DNA of 64,000 nt, taken from assembly GCF_001513965.1 (NCBI RefSeq), contig NZ_KQ948020.1, forward strand, positions 253,463 to 317,462, read 5' to 3'. The translations under genes and the position numbers were made by a program. Source of the DNA: Streptomyces cellostaticus. GTDB taxonomy: Bacteria > Actinomycetota > Actinomycetes > Streptomycetales > Streptomycetaceae. The notes under the pieces were generated by a model. The model saw nothing but the letters and a program-made list of their open reading frames with translations, was not told the DNA's origin and ran no database searches. Below are positions 54,597 through 63,792 of the stretch, in pieces (position 1 is the stretch's first letter; each line of letters starts with the position of its first letter).

Positions 54597-54707
54597 CGGC
54601 TCCCTCTCGGTCGAGCCTGCGTACGGCGTGATCACGCAGCGGGTACGAGCAGGATATCGGGGGCATACCCGGCAGGCGCCCGGAACCGGTGCAGGGTTCG
54701 GTGAGAG

Positions 54708-54730
54708 TTGCGGACAGGAGGTGTCCGCAA
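54708..54730. promoter_or_regulatory. inverted-repeat operator candidate
   Basis: TTGCGGAC and GTCCGCAA are perfect 8-bp arms with seven bases between. The site lies 20 bp before the winged-helix gene, between it and divergent corA, so it could control either. Confidence 0.45.
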
Positions 54731-54749
54731 GCCCCGTTAACGTGCGGGC

Positions 54750-55859
54750 ATGACGAAGAGCAGTGCAGCCGTGGCCCCCCTCCTGGACACCCGCGCCCTG
54801 AACCGTGCCACCCTCGCCCGGCAGCTCCTGCTGCGCCGCTCCCCGCTGTCCGCGGCGGACGCCGTACGGCACCTCCTCGGCCTCCAGGCGCAGAACGTCA
54901 AGCCGCCGTACTACGCCCTCGCCGCCCGCCTCGACGGCTTCGCCCCGGAGCAGCTGTCCGCGCTCATGGCCGGCCGCGAGGTCGCCCGGATCGTCACCCT
55001 GCGCTCCACCCTGCACACCCACACCGCCGAGGACTGCCTGACCCTCAGGCCGTTCGTCCAGCCCGCCCGGCACCGGGAGCTCACGAACTTCCGCAAGGGC
55101 CTCGACGGCGTCGACCTCGACCGGCTGGCCGCGCTCGCCCGCGACCTGGTGGAGGCCGAGCCCCGCACCATGGCCCAGCTGCGCGAGGCGCTCGGCGCCG
55201 AGTGGCCGGACGCCGACCCGCAGTCCCTCGGTGTCGCCGCCCGCTGCCGGCTGCCCCTGGTCCAGGTCACCCCGCGCGGCCTGTGGGGCCGCAGCGGCCA
55301 GGTCGCCCTCACCACCGCCGAGCACTGGCTGGGCCGCCCCGCCGAACCGGCCCCGGCACCGGATGCCGTGGTCCTGCGCTACCTCGCCGCGTTCGGACCC
55401 GCCTCCGTCAAGGACATGCAGACCTGGGCCGGACTCACCCGGCTCCGGGACGCCTTCGAGCGCCTGCGCCCCCGGCTGCTCACCTTCCGGGACGCGAACG
55501 GGGTCGAACTGTTCGACCTGCCCGACGCGCCCCGCCCCGACCCCGCGACCCCGGCCCCGCCCCGCTTCCTCCCCGAGTCCGACAACCTCCTCCTCTCCCA
55601 CGCCGACCGCACCCGTGTCGTACCGCCCGAGTACCGGGGCCGCAGCTGGCAGGGCAACCAGGCCCTCCGCACCCTCCTGGTCGACGGCTTCCTGGCCGGC
55701 CTGTGGAAGCAGGACGGCGACATCCTGGTCATCGAGCCCTTCGGGACACTGACCAAGACCCAGCGGGAGGATGTGAGGGAGGAGGGCGCCCGGATGCTGG
55801 CGACCATGCACCCCGGGACGTCGTACGACATCCGGTTCGGCACCGTCGTACGGCGGTGA
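54750..55859 (+). CDS. winged-helix DNA-binding (AlkZ/HTH_42-like) protein
   Basis: A 369-residue protein of the HTH_42 superfamily, which includes AlkZ-type DNA glycosylases acting on bulky alkyl adducts and interstrand cross-links. LLGLQAQN (about residues 43-50) carries the QxQ (QAQ) motif associated with base excision in that family, and TLRSTLHTHTAEDC follows. The C-terminal winged-helix region lies at about 200-330. Substrate specificity is not predictable. It is divergent from corA and read toward the LysR gene. Confidence 0.85.
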   Translation: MTKSSAAVAPLLDTRALNRATLARQLLLRRSPLSAADAVRHLLGLQAQNVKPPYYALAARLDGFAPEQLSALMAGREVARIVTLRSTLHTHTAEDCLTLRPFVQPARHRELTNFRKGLDGVDLDRLAALARDLVEAEPRTMAQLREALGAEWPDADPQSLGVAARCRLPLVQVTPRGLWGRSGQVALTTAEHWLGRPAEPAPAPDAVVLRYLAAFGPASVKDMQTWAGLTRLRDAFERLRPRLLTFRDANGVELFDLPDAPRPDPATPAPPRFLPESDNLLLSHADRTRVVPPEYRGRSWQGNQALRTLLVDGFLAGLWKQDGDILVIEPFGTLTKTQREDVREEGARMLATMHPGTSYDIRFGTVVRR

Positions 55860-55890
55860 GCCCGGCGAGGACGCGTCTACAGTCGGGGCC

Positions 55891-56757
55891 ATGGAACTGC
55901 GGCAGCTCACCTACTTCGTCGCCGTCGCCGAGGAGTTGCACTTCGGGCGGGCGGCCGAACGGCTGCACATCGTGCAGTCGGCCGTCAGCCAGCAGATACA
56001 GCGGCTCGAACGGGAGCTGGGCGCCGAGCTGTTCGACCGCTCGCCGCGCCGGGTACGGATGACGGCGGCGGGGGAGCGGCTGCTGCCCGAGGCACGGGCG
56101 GTGCTGGCGGCGGCGCAGAAGGCGCGGGCTGCGGTGGCCGAGCCCGCGGGGCTGCGCCTCGGCACCAGCACCGGGCTCGGCGCCCACCTGGACCGGGTGC
56201 TCGCCGCGTTCGCCGAGCGGGCACCGGACGTGCCCGTCGAACTGCTCTCCCTGCCGGCCTCCGAGCGGCTGACCCGGGTCGCGGCCGGCCGGCTGGACGC
56301 CGCCTTCGTCCGGTCGGCCGAACCCCCGCCCGGCGTACGGGTGCTGCCCCTGTGGCCCGACCCGCTGGTGGCCGCCCTTCCGGCCTCGCACCCCCTGGCC
56401 GGCCGCCCGGACATCGACCTGGCCGACCTCGCCGGGCTGCCTCTCGCCCTCACCCCGCGCCGCAACAACCCCGCCCTGGTGGACCTCGTCGTCGGCGCCT
56501 GTCACGCGGCCGGGTTCGAGCCGGTGCCGGGACCTGTCAACGGCTCCCTCCAGGACACCCTCGCCACCATCGGCTCCCGCCCCCTGTGGACGGTCGTCTA
56601 CGCCTCCCACGCGCGCGTGCTGCACACGCCACGCGTGGCCTACGTTCCGTTCCGCGCACCCGGTCTCGCCCTGTCCACAGGCCTCGCCGTGTCCGCCGCA
56701 GCCCCCACCCCGCACCTGGAGAAACTACTGCTGGCCTGCAACGATCACGAACGCTGA
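55891..56757 (+). CDS. LysR family transcriptional regulator
   Basis: A 288-residue regulator. The N-terminal winged helix has LTYFVAVAEELHFGRAAERL and QSAVSQQIQRLE (residues about 6-45). The C-terminal domain is the two-lobed inducer-binding fold. The effector is unknown. It starts 31 bp after the winged-helix gene; the following tautomerase gene is 100 bp downstream on the same strand. Confidence 0.92.
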   Translation: MELRQLTYFVAVAEELHFGRAAERLHIVQSAVSQQIQRLERELGAELFDRSPRRVRMTAAGERLLPEARAVLAAAQKARAAVAEPAGLRLGTSTGLGAHLDRVLAAFAERAPDVPVELLSLPASERLTRVAAGRLDAAFVRSAEPPPGVRVLPLWPDPLVAALPASHPLAGRPDIDLADLAGLPLALTPRRNNPALVDLVVGACHAAGFEPVPGPVNGSLQDTLATIGSRPLWTVVYASHARVLHTPRVAYVPFRAPGLALSTGLAVSAAAPTPHLEKLLLACNDHER

Positions 56758-56857
56758 TCGTTGCGGTCGCGATCTGCTTCTTGGTCGGCGGCCCGCCGCG
56801 CGATGGACTGTTCCCACAGGCGGTCACCAGGGACCGCAGGGACACAGGGAGTCAGTC

Positions 56858-57040
56858 ATGCCGATCGTCACCATCCAGCAGGGCCCCCGCGACACCGAGC
56901 TGAAGCGGGACCTCGTCAAGCGGGTCACCGACGCCTTCGTGGACGCGTACAAGATCCCGGCGGAGAGCGTGCAGGTGTGGATCCACGAGGTGCCGGCGGA
57001 CAGCTGGGGCGCCGCCGGGAAGCTCACGGCCGACAAGTAG
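56858..57040 (+). CDS. 4-oxalocrotonate tautomerase family protein
   Basis: A 60-residue protein with the catalytic N-terminal proline (MPIVTIQQGPR; Pro-1 after Met removal) and the typical core KRDLVKRVTDAFVDAYKIP. These small enzymes act as hexamers of keto-enol tautomerases. The natural substrate is unknown. A LysR regulator lies upstream on the same strand. Confidence 0.92.
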   Translation: MPIVTIQQGPRDTELKRDLVKRVTDAFVDAYKIPAESVQVWIHEVPADSWGAAGKLTADK

Positions 57041-57071
57041 CCCCCTACGGGGCGGGGCGCATGGAGAGGGA

Positions 57072-57106
57072 GGCGTTGCGGGCCGCTCGTGGTGGCTCGC
57101 AACGCC
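57072..57106. terminator. terminator hairpin between convergent genes
   Basis: Perfect 9-bp arms GGCGTTGCG (57072-57080) and CGCAACGCC (57098-57106) separated by 17 bases. It lies between the convergent tautomerase and protease genes. Confidence 0.7.
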
Positions 57107-57151
57107 CCCCTGGTATCTACCTGAGGGGTGCTCAGGTGTCCTTCTTCCGGG

Positions 57152-57943
57152 TTACGAGTTGACCTGCGCGGTCACCAGGTCCGAGAAGGTGGTCAGCCGG
57201 GAGTACACACCCGGGTAACCGGCCTCCGCGCACCCCTCGCCCCAGGAAGTGATCCCTGCCAGGACGCCCCCGATGAGCAGGGGACCGCCGCTGTCGCCCT
57301 GGCAGGTGTCTGTGCCGCCGGACGTGTATCCGGCGCAAACCATGTCGGTCTGGACGAAGTCCGAACCGTAGGAGCTCTTGCAGCTGGAGTCGGCCACGAC
57401 GGGGACGGTCGCGGTCCGCAGCTGGTTGGAGGAGCTGCCGTTCTCCGAGGTGGTGCCCCAGCCGAGGATGCGGGCCGTGGTGCCGGCCGCGTACACGCTG
57501 GTCTGGGAGGAGGAGACGTACGACGCCGGGGTGTACGACATCGCCGTCGACAGGGTCAGCACCGCCACGTCGTGGCCGTTGGTGGCGTCGGTGTAGTCCG
57601 GGTTGATCCAGATCTTGGCGACCTTGCTGACCGTGCCGTTGGTGCCGTTCAGGTAGGTCCGGCCGCCGACCACGCGGACGTTGCCGGCCGACTCGCCGAC
57701 CATGCAGTGCGCGGCCGTCACGACCTTCTTGGCGGCCACCAGGGTGCCGCCGCAGAACTGGTTACCGGACGCGTCCGTGATCTGCATCATGAAGGGGTAC
57801 GCCGTGGTGGTGGTGGTCGTACCGCCCACGATGGGCTGGGGCGCGGCGGTCGCCGTGGGGGAGGCGACCAGCGCGGTCGCCGCGGCGGCGGCGGTGGCCA
57901 CCAGGGTCGCGGCGGTCTGTCTGGCACGTCTGAGCCCGAACAT
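57152..57943 (-). CDS. secreted trypsin-like serine protease (S1)
   Basis: A 263-residue secreted protease. A signal peptide of about 34 residues is followed by a very short propeptide and the mature N-terminus IVGG at residue 38. The catalytic triad is complete: H79 (TAAHC), D125 (GHDVAVL) and S218 (GDSGGP). D212, six residues before the Ser, sits in the S1 pocket, so cleavage after Lys/Arg is expected. It resembles Streptomyces trypsins. ATG 57943 has GAGGAGAC just upstream. The large LAL regulator directly upstream is a plausible controller. Confidence 0.94.
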   Translation of the reverse strand: MFGLRRARQTAATLVATAAAAATALVASPTATAAPQPIVGGTTTTTTAYPFMMQITDASGNQFCGGTLVAAKKVVTAAHCMVGESAGNVRVVGGRTYLNGTNGTVSKVAKIWINPDYTDATNGHDVAVLTLSTAMSYTPASYVSSSQTSVYAAGTTARILGWGTTSENGSSSNQLRTATVPVVADSSCKSSYGSDFVQTDMVCAGYTSGGTDTCQGDSGGPLLIGGVLAGITSWGEGCAEAGYPGVYSRLTTFSDLVTAQVNS

Positions 57944-58145
57944 GAGTCTCCTCAGTGGGGTTGCCGGTGGGGGGTCGCGCGGGTGGGGGGTGTGCACGGG
58001 GGTCGCGGGACCGACCCCCGTGTGCCCGGGCGAGCGGCACGCCCTTTACGCTAGGACCCGGATCCCTCGGCTCCCAATGAGGGAACCCCCTAGGGGGTTG
58101 GGTGAGGGAAAACCCTCGGTCCGGCTCAGTTAACAAGGGCTGCGC
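57944..58145. promoter_or_regulatory. trypsin promoter region with palindrome
   Basis: This 202-bp gap contains the perfect 16-bp palindrome AACCCCCTAGGGGGTT (58084-58099) flanked by two copies of TGAGGGAA (58078-58085 and 58103-58110). The same TGAGGGAA occurs upstream of the large regulator (near 61061). It is a candidate binding site for a shared regulator. Confidence 0.55.
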
Positions 58146-60992
58146 TCAGCGCGCCCGTCGACCTGCCGCCAATCGGACGATGTCCACGCGCGATCGGATC
58201 CCCAGCTTGCGGTAGACCCGGGTCAGGGTCGCCTCCACCGTCTTGACGCTGATGAACAGCCGGGCGGCGATCTCCCGGTTGGTGGCGCCCTCCATGACCA
58301 GGGCGGCGACCTGACGCTCCATCGAGGCCAGGGCCGCCAGCGCGTCGAGCCCGTCCGGCGTGTCCGGCACGGCCAGGTCCTCGGGCTCGGGCTCCGGTGC
58401 GGTGAGGGCCTCGTCCACCTGGCGCAGCCAGGGCAGCGCCCGGCAGCGCCGGAACAGCCGGGTGGCCTCGTCGTACGCCGTCGCCCGGCGCGGGCCGCCC
58501 TCCGGCCGCCGGGCGCGCAGCTGGGCCAGCGCGAAAGCGGCCCGGGCCTCCTCCAGGCCGTAGCCGAGCTTGCCGAGCCGGTCCTGAGCGGACGTCAGCC
58601 GGTCGACGGCGGCCTCCAGGTCGCCGTGCGCCGCACGCACCAGGGCCTCCGCCCGGTCGAGCACGGCCAGCACGCTCTCCCGGCCGAGCCTGAGGGCGTG
58701 CTCGCGGCTGGCGTCGATGACGTCCTGCGCCTCGGCGGGTTCACCGATGCGGACCAGCGCCTCGGCGAGGTCGCCGTGCCAGCGCCCGCGCGCCGGGTCG
58801 GTGATGCCGAGGCCCAGCTCCAGGCGGCGCACCCGGCGCAGCGAGCGGACGGTGCCCGCCGGGTCGCCGGCCACCAGCTGGGCGTACCCGAGCGCGCCGA
58901 GCGCCCGGGACAGGTACATCTGGTCGCCGTCCTCCTCGGCGTGCTCCACCGCCTCCCGGGCGAGGGCCAGCGCCCGGTCCACGTCCCCGCCGGAGGCCTC
59001 GGCGAGCGAGGTGAGCATCGCCGAGGCGGTCTCGCCGATCCCGGAGTCGCGGGCGAGCCGCAGGCTGTCGCGGGCCAGTTCGAGGGCGCGGCCGCAGTGC
59101 CCGGTGCGCAGCTCGGTCTCGGCGAGGCCGCGCAGGAAGTGCACCTCGCTCTCCACCGAGCCGCGCCGGCGCACCTCGCGCAGCAGCGCGGTGACCGTCG
59201 CCCGGGCCTCGGTCAGCTGGTCGCCCATCACCAGCCAGCGGAACCGGGCACTGCCCGCGCCGTTGTGATGGCAGGCCACCCTCGGGTCCTGGGGCTCCTT
59301 CAGGGCGCGCTGGATGGTGCGGGGGGCCTCCGGATGGCCCATCAGGGTCTCGGTCTGCGCCTGGAAGGCGAGCGCGAGCAGTTCGGTGCGCCGGTCGGCG
59401 CCGCGCGCGGCCAGCCCGGCGGCGTGCGCGGCGGCCTCGCGGGCCTCGGTGAAGTCGCCCTCCACGATCAGCGCCCGCCACGCCAGCTGGTAGTGGACGA
59501 GGGCCAGCAGCCGCGGGTCGTCGCCGGCGTCGGCGAGGGCCTGCGGGAAGACGGCGTCGACCTCGGCCATGGTGTGGCCGGCCGTGTCGATGACGAGGAT
59601 CCAGGCCCGCACCCGGTGCGCGGGCACACTCGCCCGGGACAGCACCTCGCGGGCGATGTCCCGGGCCAGGTCGACCTCGCCGGCGGTGATGGCGTCCTCC
59701 GCGGCCTGCAGGCGGCGCTCCTCCGGCCCGGGCGCACTGTCGGCGGGCGTGTGCCGGGCGGCGAGCAGCCCCAGCGGGGCGGCGACCGACGGGGCGCCCC
59801 GGTCCCGGGCGAGGGCGGCGGCCTCGGCGAGCCGGGCGGCGACCTCGGGGTCGGTGCCGGTGGTGGCGAGGGCCAGGTGCCGGGCCCGCTCGATCGGGTC
59901 GGAGGCCGCGGTGGACAGCGCGGCGTGCGCGGCCCGCCGCTCCTGGGCGGGCGCCTCCGCGTACAGCGCGGCGGAGATCAGCGGGTGCGCGAACCGTACG
60001 GCCGGCGCCTCGGACTCCGTGGCCAGCAGCCCGAGTTCGGCGGCCTGGGCGCACTCGGCCTCGGCGTTCTCCCGGCCGGCCGCGTGCAGCAGCGCCGGGG
60101 TGGGGCGGGCACCGGCGCTGGCCACCAGCAGGGTGCGGCGGGCCTCGACCGAGAGCATGTCCAGGCGGTTGAGCACCAGGGCGCGCAGCGAGGTCGGCAC
60201 CGGCAGCGGCTCGCCCGGCCGGGGCGGGGTGCGGCTGTCGGCGAGGGCGCGGCCCAGCTCCAGGGCGAAGAGCGGGTTGCCGCCGCTGGTGCGGTGGATC
60301 TCGCGGACGGTGGAGCGGGTCAGGCCGCCGTGTCCGCGGTGGTCGAGCAACTGGGCCACCTGGGCGCGGCTGAGCGGTCCGAGCCGGACGGCGACGGTGT
60401 CCGGCGTGGACGCGCGCAGATGACGGTCGTACTCCTGGCTCTCGGGGCCCTCGGTGCGTACCGCGCACAGCAGCTGCACCGGGGTGCCTTCGAGGCGGCG
60501 GGCGGCGAAGCCGAGCAGTTCGGCGCTGGCCGGATCCAGCCACTGCAGGTCGTCGGCGACGATCAGGACCGGACCCCGGGCGGCGAGAGCGCGCAGCGCG
60601 GAGAGCACCGCGAGGCGCAGCGCGAGGCCGTCGCGCAGGAGGCTGGACTCGCCGCGGCCGGTGAGTGCCGACTCCAGGGCGGTGCGCTGGGCGAGGGGCA
60701 GCCCGGGGGAGACCTCGTCGAGGACCAGGCCGAGGAGGTCGGCGAGGGCCAGGAAGGGAAGGTGGGATTCGGACTCCGTGGCGGAGCAGCGCAACACGGT
60801 GCGCGCCCGGGCGCCGTATTCCTCGGCCAATGCCCGCAGGACGGTGGATTTCCCTATTCCGGCGGGGCCGTGCAGCAGCACACTGCCGCCCGAGGCGAGT
60901 CGGTCGCGTGCCGTCGCGAACAGGTCCTCGCGGCCGATGAGCAGGTCGGGGCGGCATCTGGCAGGCTCCTGGAAGTCCCGTCGCACGGTCAC
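58146..60992 (-). CDS. large ATP-binding LuxR-family (LAL/MalT-like) regulator
   Basis: A 948-residue regulator. The N-terminal AAA/STAND ATPase has Walker A GPAGIGKST (about residues 40-48) and a Walker B-type VLIVADDLQWLD. TPR-like helical repeats fill the middle, and the C-terminus (about 880-945) is a LuxR helix-turn-helix with ALVMEGATNREIAARLFISVKTVE. Such regulators often control secondary metabolism or secreted enzymes. The start is uncertain: GTG 60992 follows GAGGGGAG; GTG 60986 and TTG 61022 are alternatives. Confidence 0.9.
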   Translation of the reverse strand: MTVRRDFQEPARCRPDLLIGREDLFATARDRLASGGSVLLHGPAGIGKSTVLRALAEEYGARARTVLRCSATESESHLPFLALADLLGLVLDEVSPGLPLAQRTALESALTGRGESSLLRDGLALRLAVLSALRALAARGPVLIVADDLQWLDPASAELLGFAARRLEGTPVQLLCAVRTEGPESQEYDRHLRASTPDTVAVRLGPLSRAQVAQLLDHRGHGGLTRSTVREIHRTSGGNPLFALELGRALADSRTPPRPGEPLPVPTSLRALVLNRLDMLSVEARRTLLVASAGARPTPALLHAAGRENAEAECAQAAELGLLATESEAPAVRFAHPLISAALYAEAPAQERRAAHAALSTAASDPIERARHLALATTGTDPEVAARLAEAAALARDRGAPSVAAPLGLLAARHTPADSAPGPEERRLQAAEDAITAGEVDLARDIAREVLSRASVPAHRVRAWILVIDTAGHTMAEVDAVFPQALADAGDDPRLLALVHYQLAWRALIVEGDFTEAREAAAHAAGLAARGADRRTELLALAFQAQTETLMGHPEAPRTIQRALKEPQDPRVACHHNGAGSARFRWLVMGDQLTEARATVTALLREVRRRGSVESEVHFLRGLAETELRTGHCGRALELARDSLRLARDSGIGETASAMLTSLAEASGGDVDRALALAREAVEHAEEDGDQMYLSRALGALGYAQLVAGDPAGTVRSLRRVRRLELGLGITDPARGRWHGDLAEALVRIGEPAEAQDVIDASREHALRLGRESVLAVLDRAEALVRAAHGDLEAAVDRLTSAQDRLGKLGYGLEEARAAFALAQLRARRPEGGPRRATAYDEATRLFRRCRALPWLRQVDEALTAPEPEPEDLAVPDTPDGLDALAALASMERQVAALVMEGATNREIAARLFISVKTVEATLTRVYRKLGIRSRVDIVRLAAGRRAR

Positions 60993-61131
60993 CGCTCCCC
61001 TCGTGTGTCGTGTCCGGGCCAAATTCTAGGCAACGATCCTTGAAATTCAGACGGAAGCCGTGGTGAGGGAAATAACAAACCGTCTCGCATAGGGAAATTC
61101 AAAGCGGCGCTGCATGAATGGGCAGGTTTCC

Positions 61132-61968
61132 TTACGGCAGCAGTCCCGCCCGGCGTGCCGCGGTCACCGCCTCCCCTCGTGTGTGCGCGCCCAGCTTCCG
61201 CATCGCGGAGCGCAGATACCCCTTCACCGTCTCCGGGCCGAGGCCCAGCCGCTCGGCCACGGCCGCGTTGGTGGCGCCCGCCGCCACCCAGGACAGCACG
61301 TCCAGCTCGCGCGGCGCCAGGCGTGTGCCACCGGCCGGGCGGGCCGCGGTCAGCAGCCCGCAGGCGGCGAGCAGTTCGGCGCGCAGGCCCGGGTCGGCGA
61401 TCCGGGGCGCCAGCGCGCGCAGCGCCGCGTGCGCCTCGCGCACCTGCTCCCGGGCGGCCCCCGGGTCCTGGCGGCCGCCGGCCGGCTCCGGCCGGGCCGC
61501 CGCCAGCAGTCCCCGCGCCTCGTCCCGCACCACCAGCGCCTGCTCCACGTCCCGCGCCGCCGCCACCGCGGCGCCCAGCGTGCGGTCGCCCAGCGGCTGG
61601 GGCGAGCGCAGCGCGCCGTAGAGCACCCCGCGCACCCGGCGCCGCACCACCACCGGCACCGCGAGCACCGAGCGGATGCCCTCCGCCGCCACCGGCACGT
61701 CGTACTCGTGGGTGATCTGCCGGGAGCTGGAGTACTCGGTGACCGCGTACGGCCGGGCCAGCGCGACCGCCTTGCCGCCCAGCCCGTTGCCGGAGGTCAC
61801 CGCGAGCGAGCGCAGGGCGGCGGTGGTCGTGCCGCTCAGCTCGCTGATGCGGATCTGCGGCCGGCCGGAGTCGACGACGCCGCCGAAGGCGACGGGAAGC
61901 CCCGTCGTGCGCCGCAGCCGGGCCAGCGCACCGCGTATCTCCACCGCCGCCACGGCCTCTGCTGCCAC
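61132..61968 (-). CDS. GAF-LuxR transcriptional regulator
   Basis: A 278-residue regulator. The N-terminal GAF-like domain is at about residues 15-150 (GLPVAFGGVVD to VLAVPVVVRRRVRGVLYGALR), a helical linker follows, and a C-terminal LuxR helix-turn-helix at about 215-275 reads RELDVLSWVAAGATNAAVAERLGLGPETVKGYL. GTG 61968 is preferred over the ATG-initiated frame at 62060 because GAAGGAG precedes it. It diverges from the acyl-CoA synthetase genes and probably controls them. Confidence 0.9.
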   Translation of the reverse strand: MAAEAVAAVEIRGALARLRRTTGLPVAFGGVVDSGRPQIRISELSGTTTAALRSLAVTSGNGLGGKAVALARPYAVTEYSSSRQITHEYDVPVAAEGIRSVLAVPVVVRRRVRGVLYGALRSPQPLGDRTLGAAVAAARDVEQALVVRDEARGLLAAARPEPAGGRQDPGAAREQVREAHAALRALAPRIADPGLRAELLAACGLLTAARPAGGTRLAPRELDVLSWVAAGATNAAVAERLGLGPETVKGYLRSAMRKLGAHTRGEAVTAARRAGLLP

Positions 61969-62001
61969 CTCATCGCTCCTTCGGTGCGGGCTCCTGTGTG
62001 C

Positions 62002-62048
62002 ACCACACCCCCGTATGTGGGGACCACACCCCCGTTCGGGGGTAGTGA
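62002..62048. promoter_or_regulatory. paired operator repeats in the GAF-LuxR/acyl-CoA synthetase control region
   Basis: ACCACACCCCCGT occurs twice, at 62002-62014 and 62023-62035, exactly 21 bp (two helical turns) apart. The second copy continues into CGGGGGT, forming the inverted repeat CCCCCG-TT-CGGGGG. This fits cooperative binding of the adjacent regulator between the divergent genes. Confidence 0.65.
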
Positions 62049-62118
62049 GACCCGCATCACGGATTAGACGATGCCGGAGAGCCGCCCGGCAATGGTCCGG
62101 AACATAGGAGGACAACCG

Positions 62119-63792
62119 ATGACGACGGCGACCGAGCTGTTCCGCAGTGCCCGGGACTTCCTGCTGGAGCACCGCGAGGACTATGCCACCGCCTACGAGG
62201 GCTTCGCCTGGCCGCGGCCCCGGCACTTCAACTGGGCGCTGGACTGGTTCGACGCGATCGCCGACGGCAACGACCGGACCGCGCTGCACATCGTCGAGGA
62301 GGACGGCACGGAGACCCGCCTCTCCTTCGCCGAGATGGCCGAGCGCTCGAACCGGGTCGCGAACCATCTGCGCGCGCGGGGCGTCGCCGCCGAGGACCGC
62401 ATCCTCGTGATGCTCGGCAACCAGAAGGAGCTGTGGGAGACCGCGCTGGCCGCGATGAAGCTGCGCGCGGTCGTCATTCCGGCCACCCCGCTGCTCGGCC
62501 CCGCCGACCTGCGCGACCGGGTCGAGCGGGGCCGGGTCGGGCACGTGCTCGTCCGGGCCGAGGACACCGCCAAGTTCGCGGACGTGCCCGGCGCCTACAC
62601 CCGCATCGCGGTCGGCGGCCCGCCGGAGGAGGGCTGGGAGCCGTACGAGGACGCGTACACCGCCCCCGCCGAGTTCGTCCCCGACGGCCCCACCCTGGCC
62701 GACGACCCGCTGATGCTGTACTTCACCTCCGGTACGACCGCCCGGCCCAAGCTGGTCGAGCACACCCACACCTCGTACCCGATCGGCCACCTGGCCACCC
62801 TGTACTGGATCGGCCTCAGGCCCGGCGACGTGCACCTGAACATCTCTTCGCCGGGCTGGGCCAAGCACGCCTGGTCCAACCTGTTCGCCCCCTGGAACGC
62901 CGAGGCGACGGTCTTCATCCACAACTACACCCGCTTCGACGCGGCCCGTCTCATGGCCGAGATGGACCGTAACGGGGTCACCACCTTCTGCGCCCCGCCG
63001 ACCGTGTGGCGCATGCTGATCCAGGCCGACCTGACCCAGCTCGCCACCCCGCCCCGCGAGGCCGTCGCCGCGGGCGAACCGCTCAACCCCGAGGTCATCG
63101 AGCAGGTCCGGCGGGCCTGGGGCGTCACCGTCCGGGACGGTTTCGGCCAGACCGAGACCGCCGTACAGGTCTCCAACAGCCCGGGCCAGCCCCTGAAGAC
63201 CGGCTCCATGGGCCGGCCGGGCCCCGGCTACCGCGTCGAGCTCCTCGACCCGGTCACCGGCGCCCCCGGCGCCGACGAGGGCGAGATCGCCCTCGACCTC
63301 TCCGCCCGTCCGGTGGGCGTGATGGCCGGCTACCACGGCGACCCCGACCGGACGGCCGAGGCGATGGCCGGCGGCTACTACCGCACCGGCGACATCGCCG
63401 CCCGCGACGAGGACGGTTATCTGACCTACGTCGGCCGTGCGGACGACGTCTTCAAGGCCTCCGACTACAAGATCAGCCCGTTCGAGCTGGAGAGCGCGCT
63501 GCTGGAGCACGAAGCGGTCGCCGAGGCGGCCGTCGTGCCCGCGCCCGACGAGCTGCGTCTTGCGGTACCGAAGGCCTACGTCGTCCTCGCCGAGGGCTGG
63601 GAGCCCGGACCCGGCACCGCGAAGGTCATCTTCGAGCACTCCCGCGAGGTGCTGGCCCCCTACAAGCGCATCCGCCGCCTGGAGTTCGGTGCCCTGCCCA
63701 AGACCGTCTCGGGCAAGATCCGCCGGATCGAGCTGCGCGAGGCGACGGCCGCGGGCTCGGCCGAGGAGTACCGCGAGGAGGACTTCCGGTGA
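62119..63792 (+). CDS. AMP-binding acyl-CoA synthetase (medium-chain type)
   Basis: A 557-residue ANL-superfamily enzyme that adenylates a carboxylic acid and transfers it to CoA. The P-loop-like YFTSGTTARPKLVEHTH (about residues 214-230), GFGQTETA (A5), YRTGDIAARDEDGYLTYVGRADD (A7-A8) and the final catalytic lysine motif PKTVSGKIRR are intact. It resembles medium-chain acyl-CoA synthetases. AGGAGGAC lies six bases before ATG 62119. The stop overlaps the next AMP-binding gene start (GTGA). Confidence 0.93.
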   Translation: MTTATELFRSARDFLLEHREDYATAYEGFAWPRPRHFNWALDWFDAIADGNDRTALHIVEEDGTETRLSFAEMAERSNRVANHLRARGVAAEDRILVMLGNQKELWETALAAMKLRAVVIPATPLLGPADLRDRVERGRVGHVLVRAEDTAKFADVPGAYTRIAVGGPPEEGWEPYEDAYTAPAEFVPDGPTLADDPLMLYFTSGTTARPKLVEHTHTSYPIGHLATLYWIGLRPGDVHLNISSPGWAKHAWSNLFAPWNAEATVFIHNYTRFDAARLMAEMDRNGVTTFCAPPTVWRMLIQADLTQLATPPREAVAAGEPLNPEVIEQVRRAWGVTVRDGFGQTETAVQVSNSPGQPLKTGSMGRPGPGYRVELLDPVTGAPGADEGEIALDLSARPVGVMAGYHGDPDRTAEAMAGGYYRTGDIAARDEDGYLTYVGRADDVFKASDYKISPFELESALLEHEAVAEAAVVPAPDELRLAVPKAYVVLAEGWEPGPGTAKVIFEHSREVLAPYKRIRRLEFGALPKTVSGKIRRIELREATAAGSAEEYREEDFR

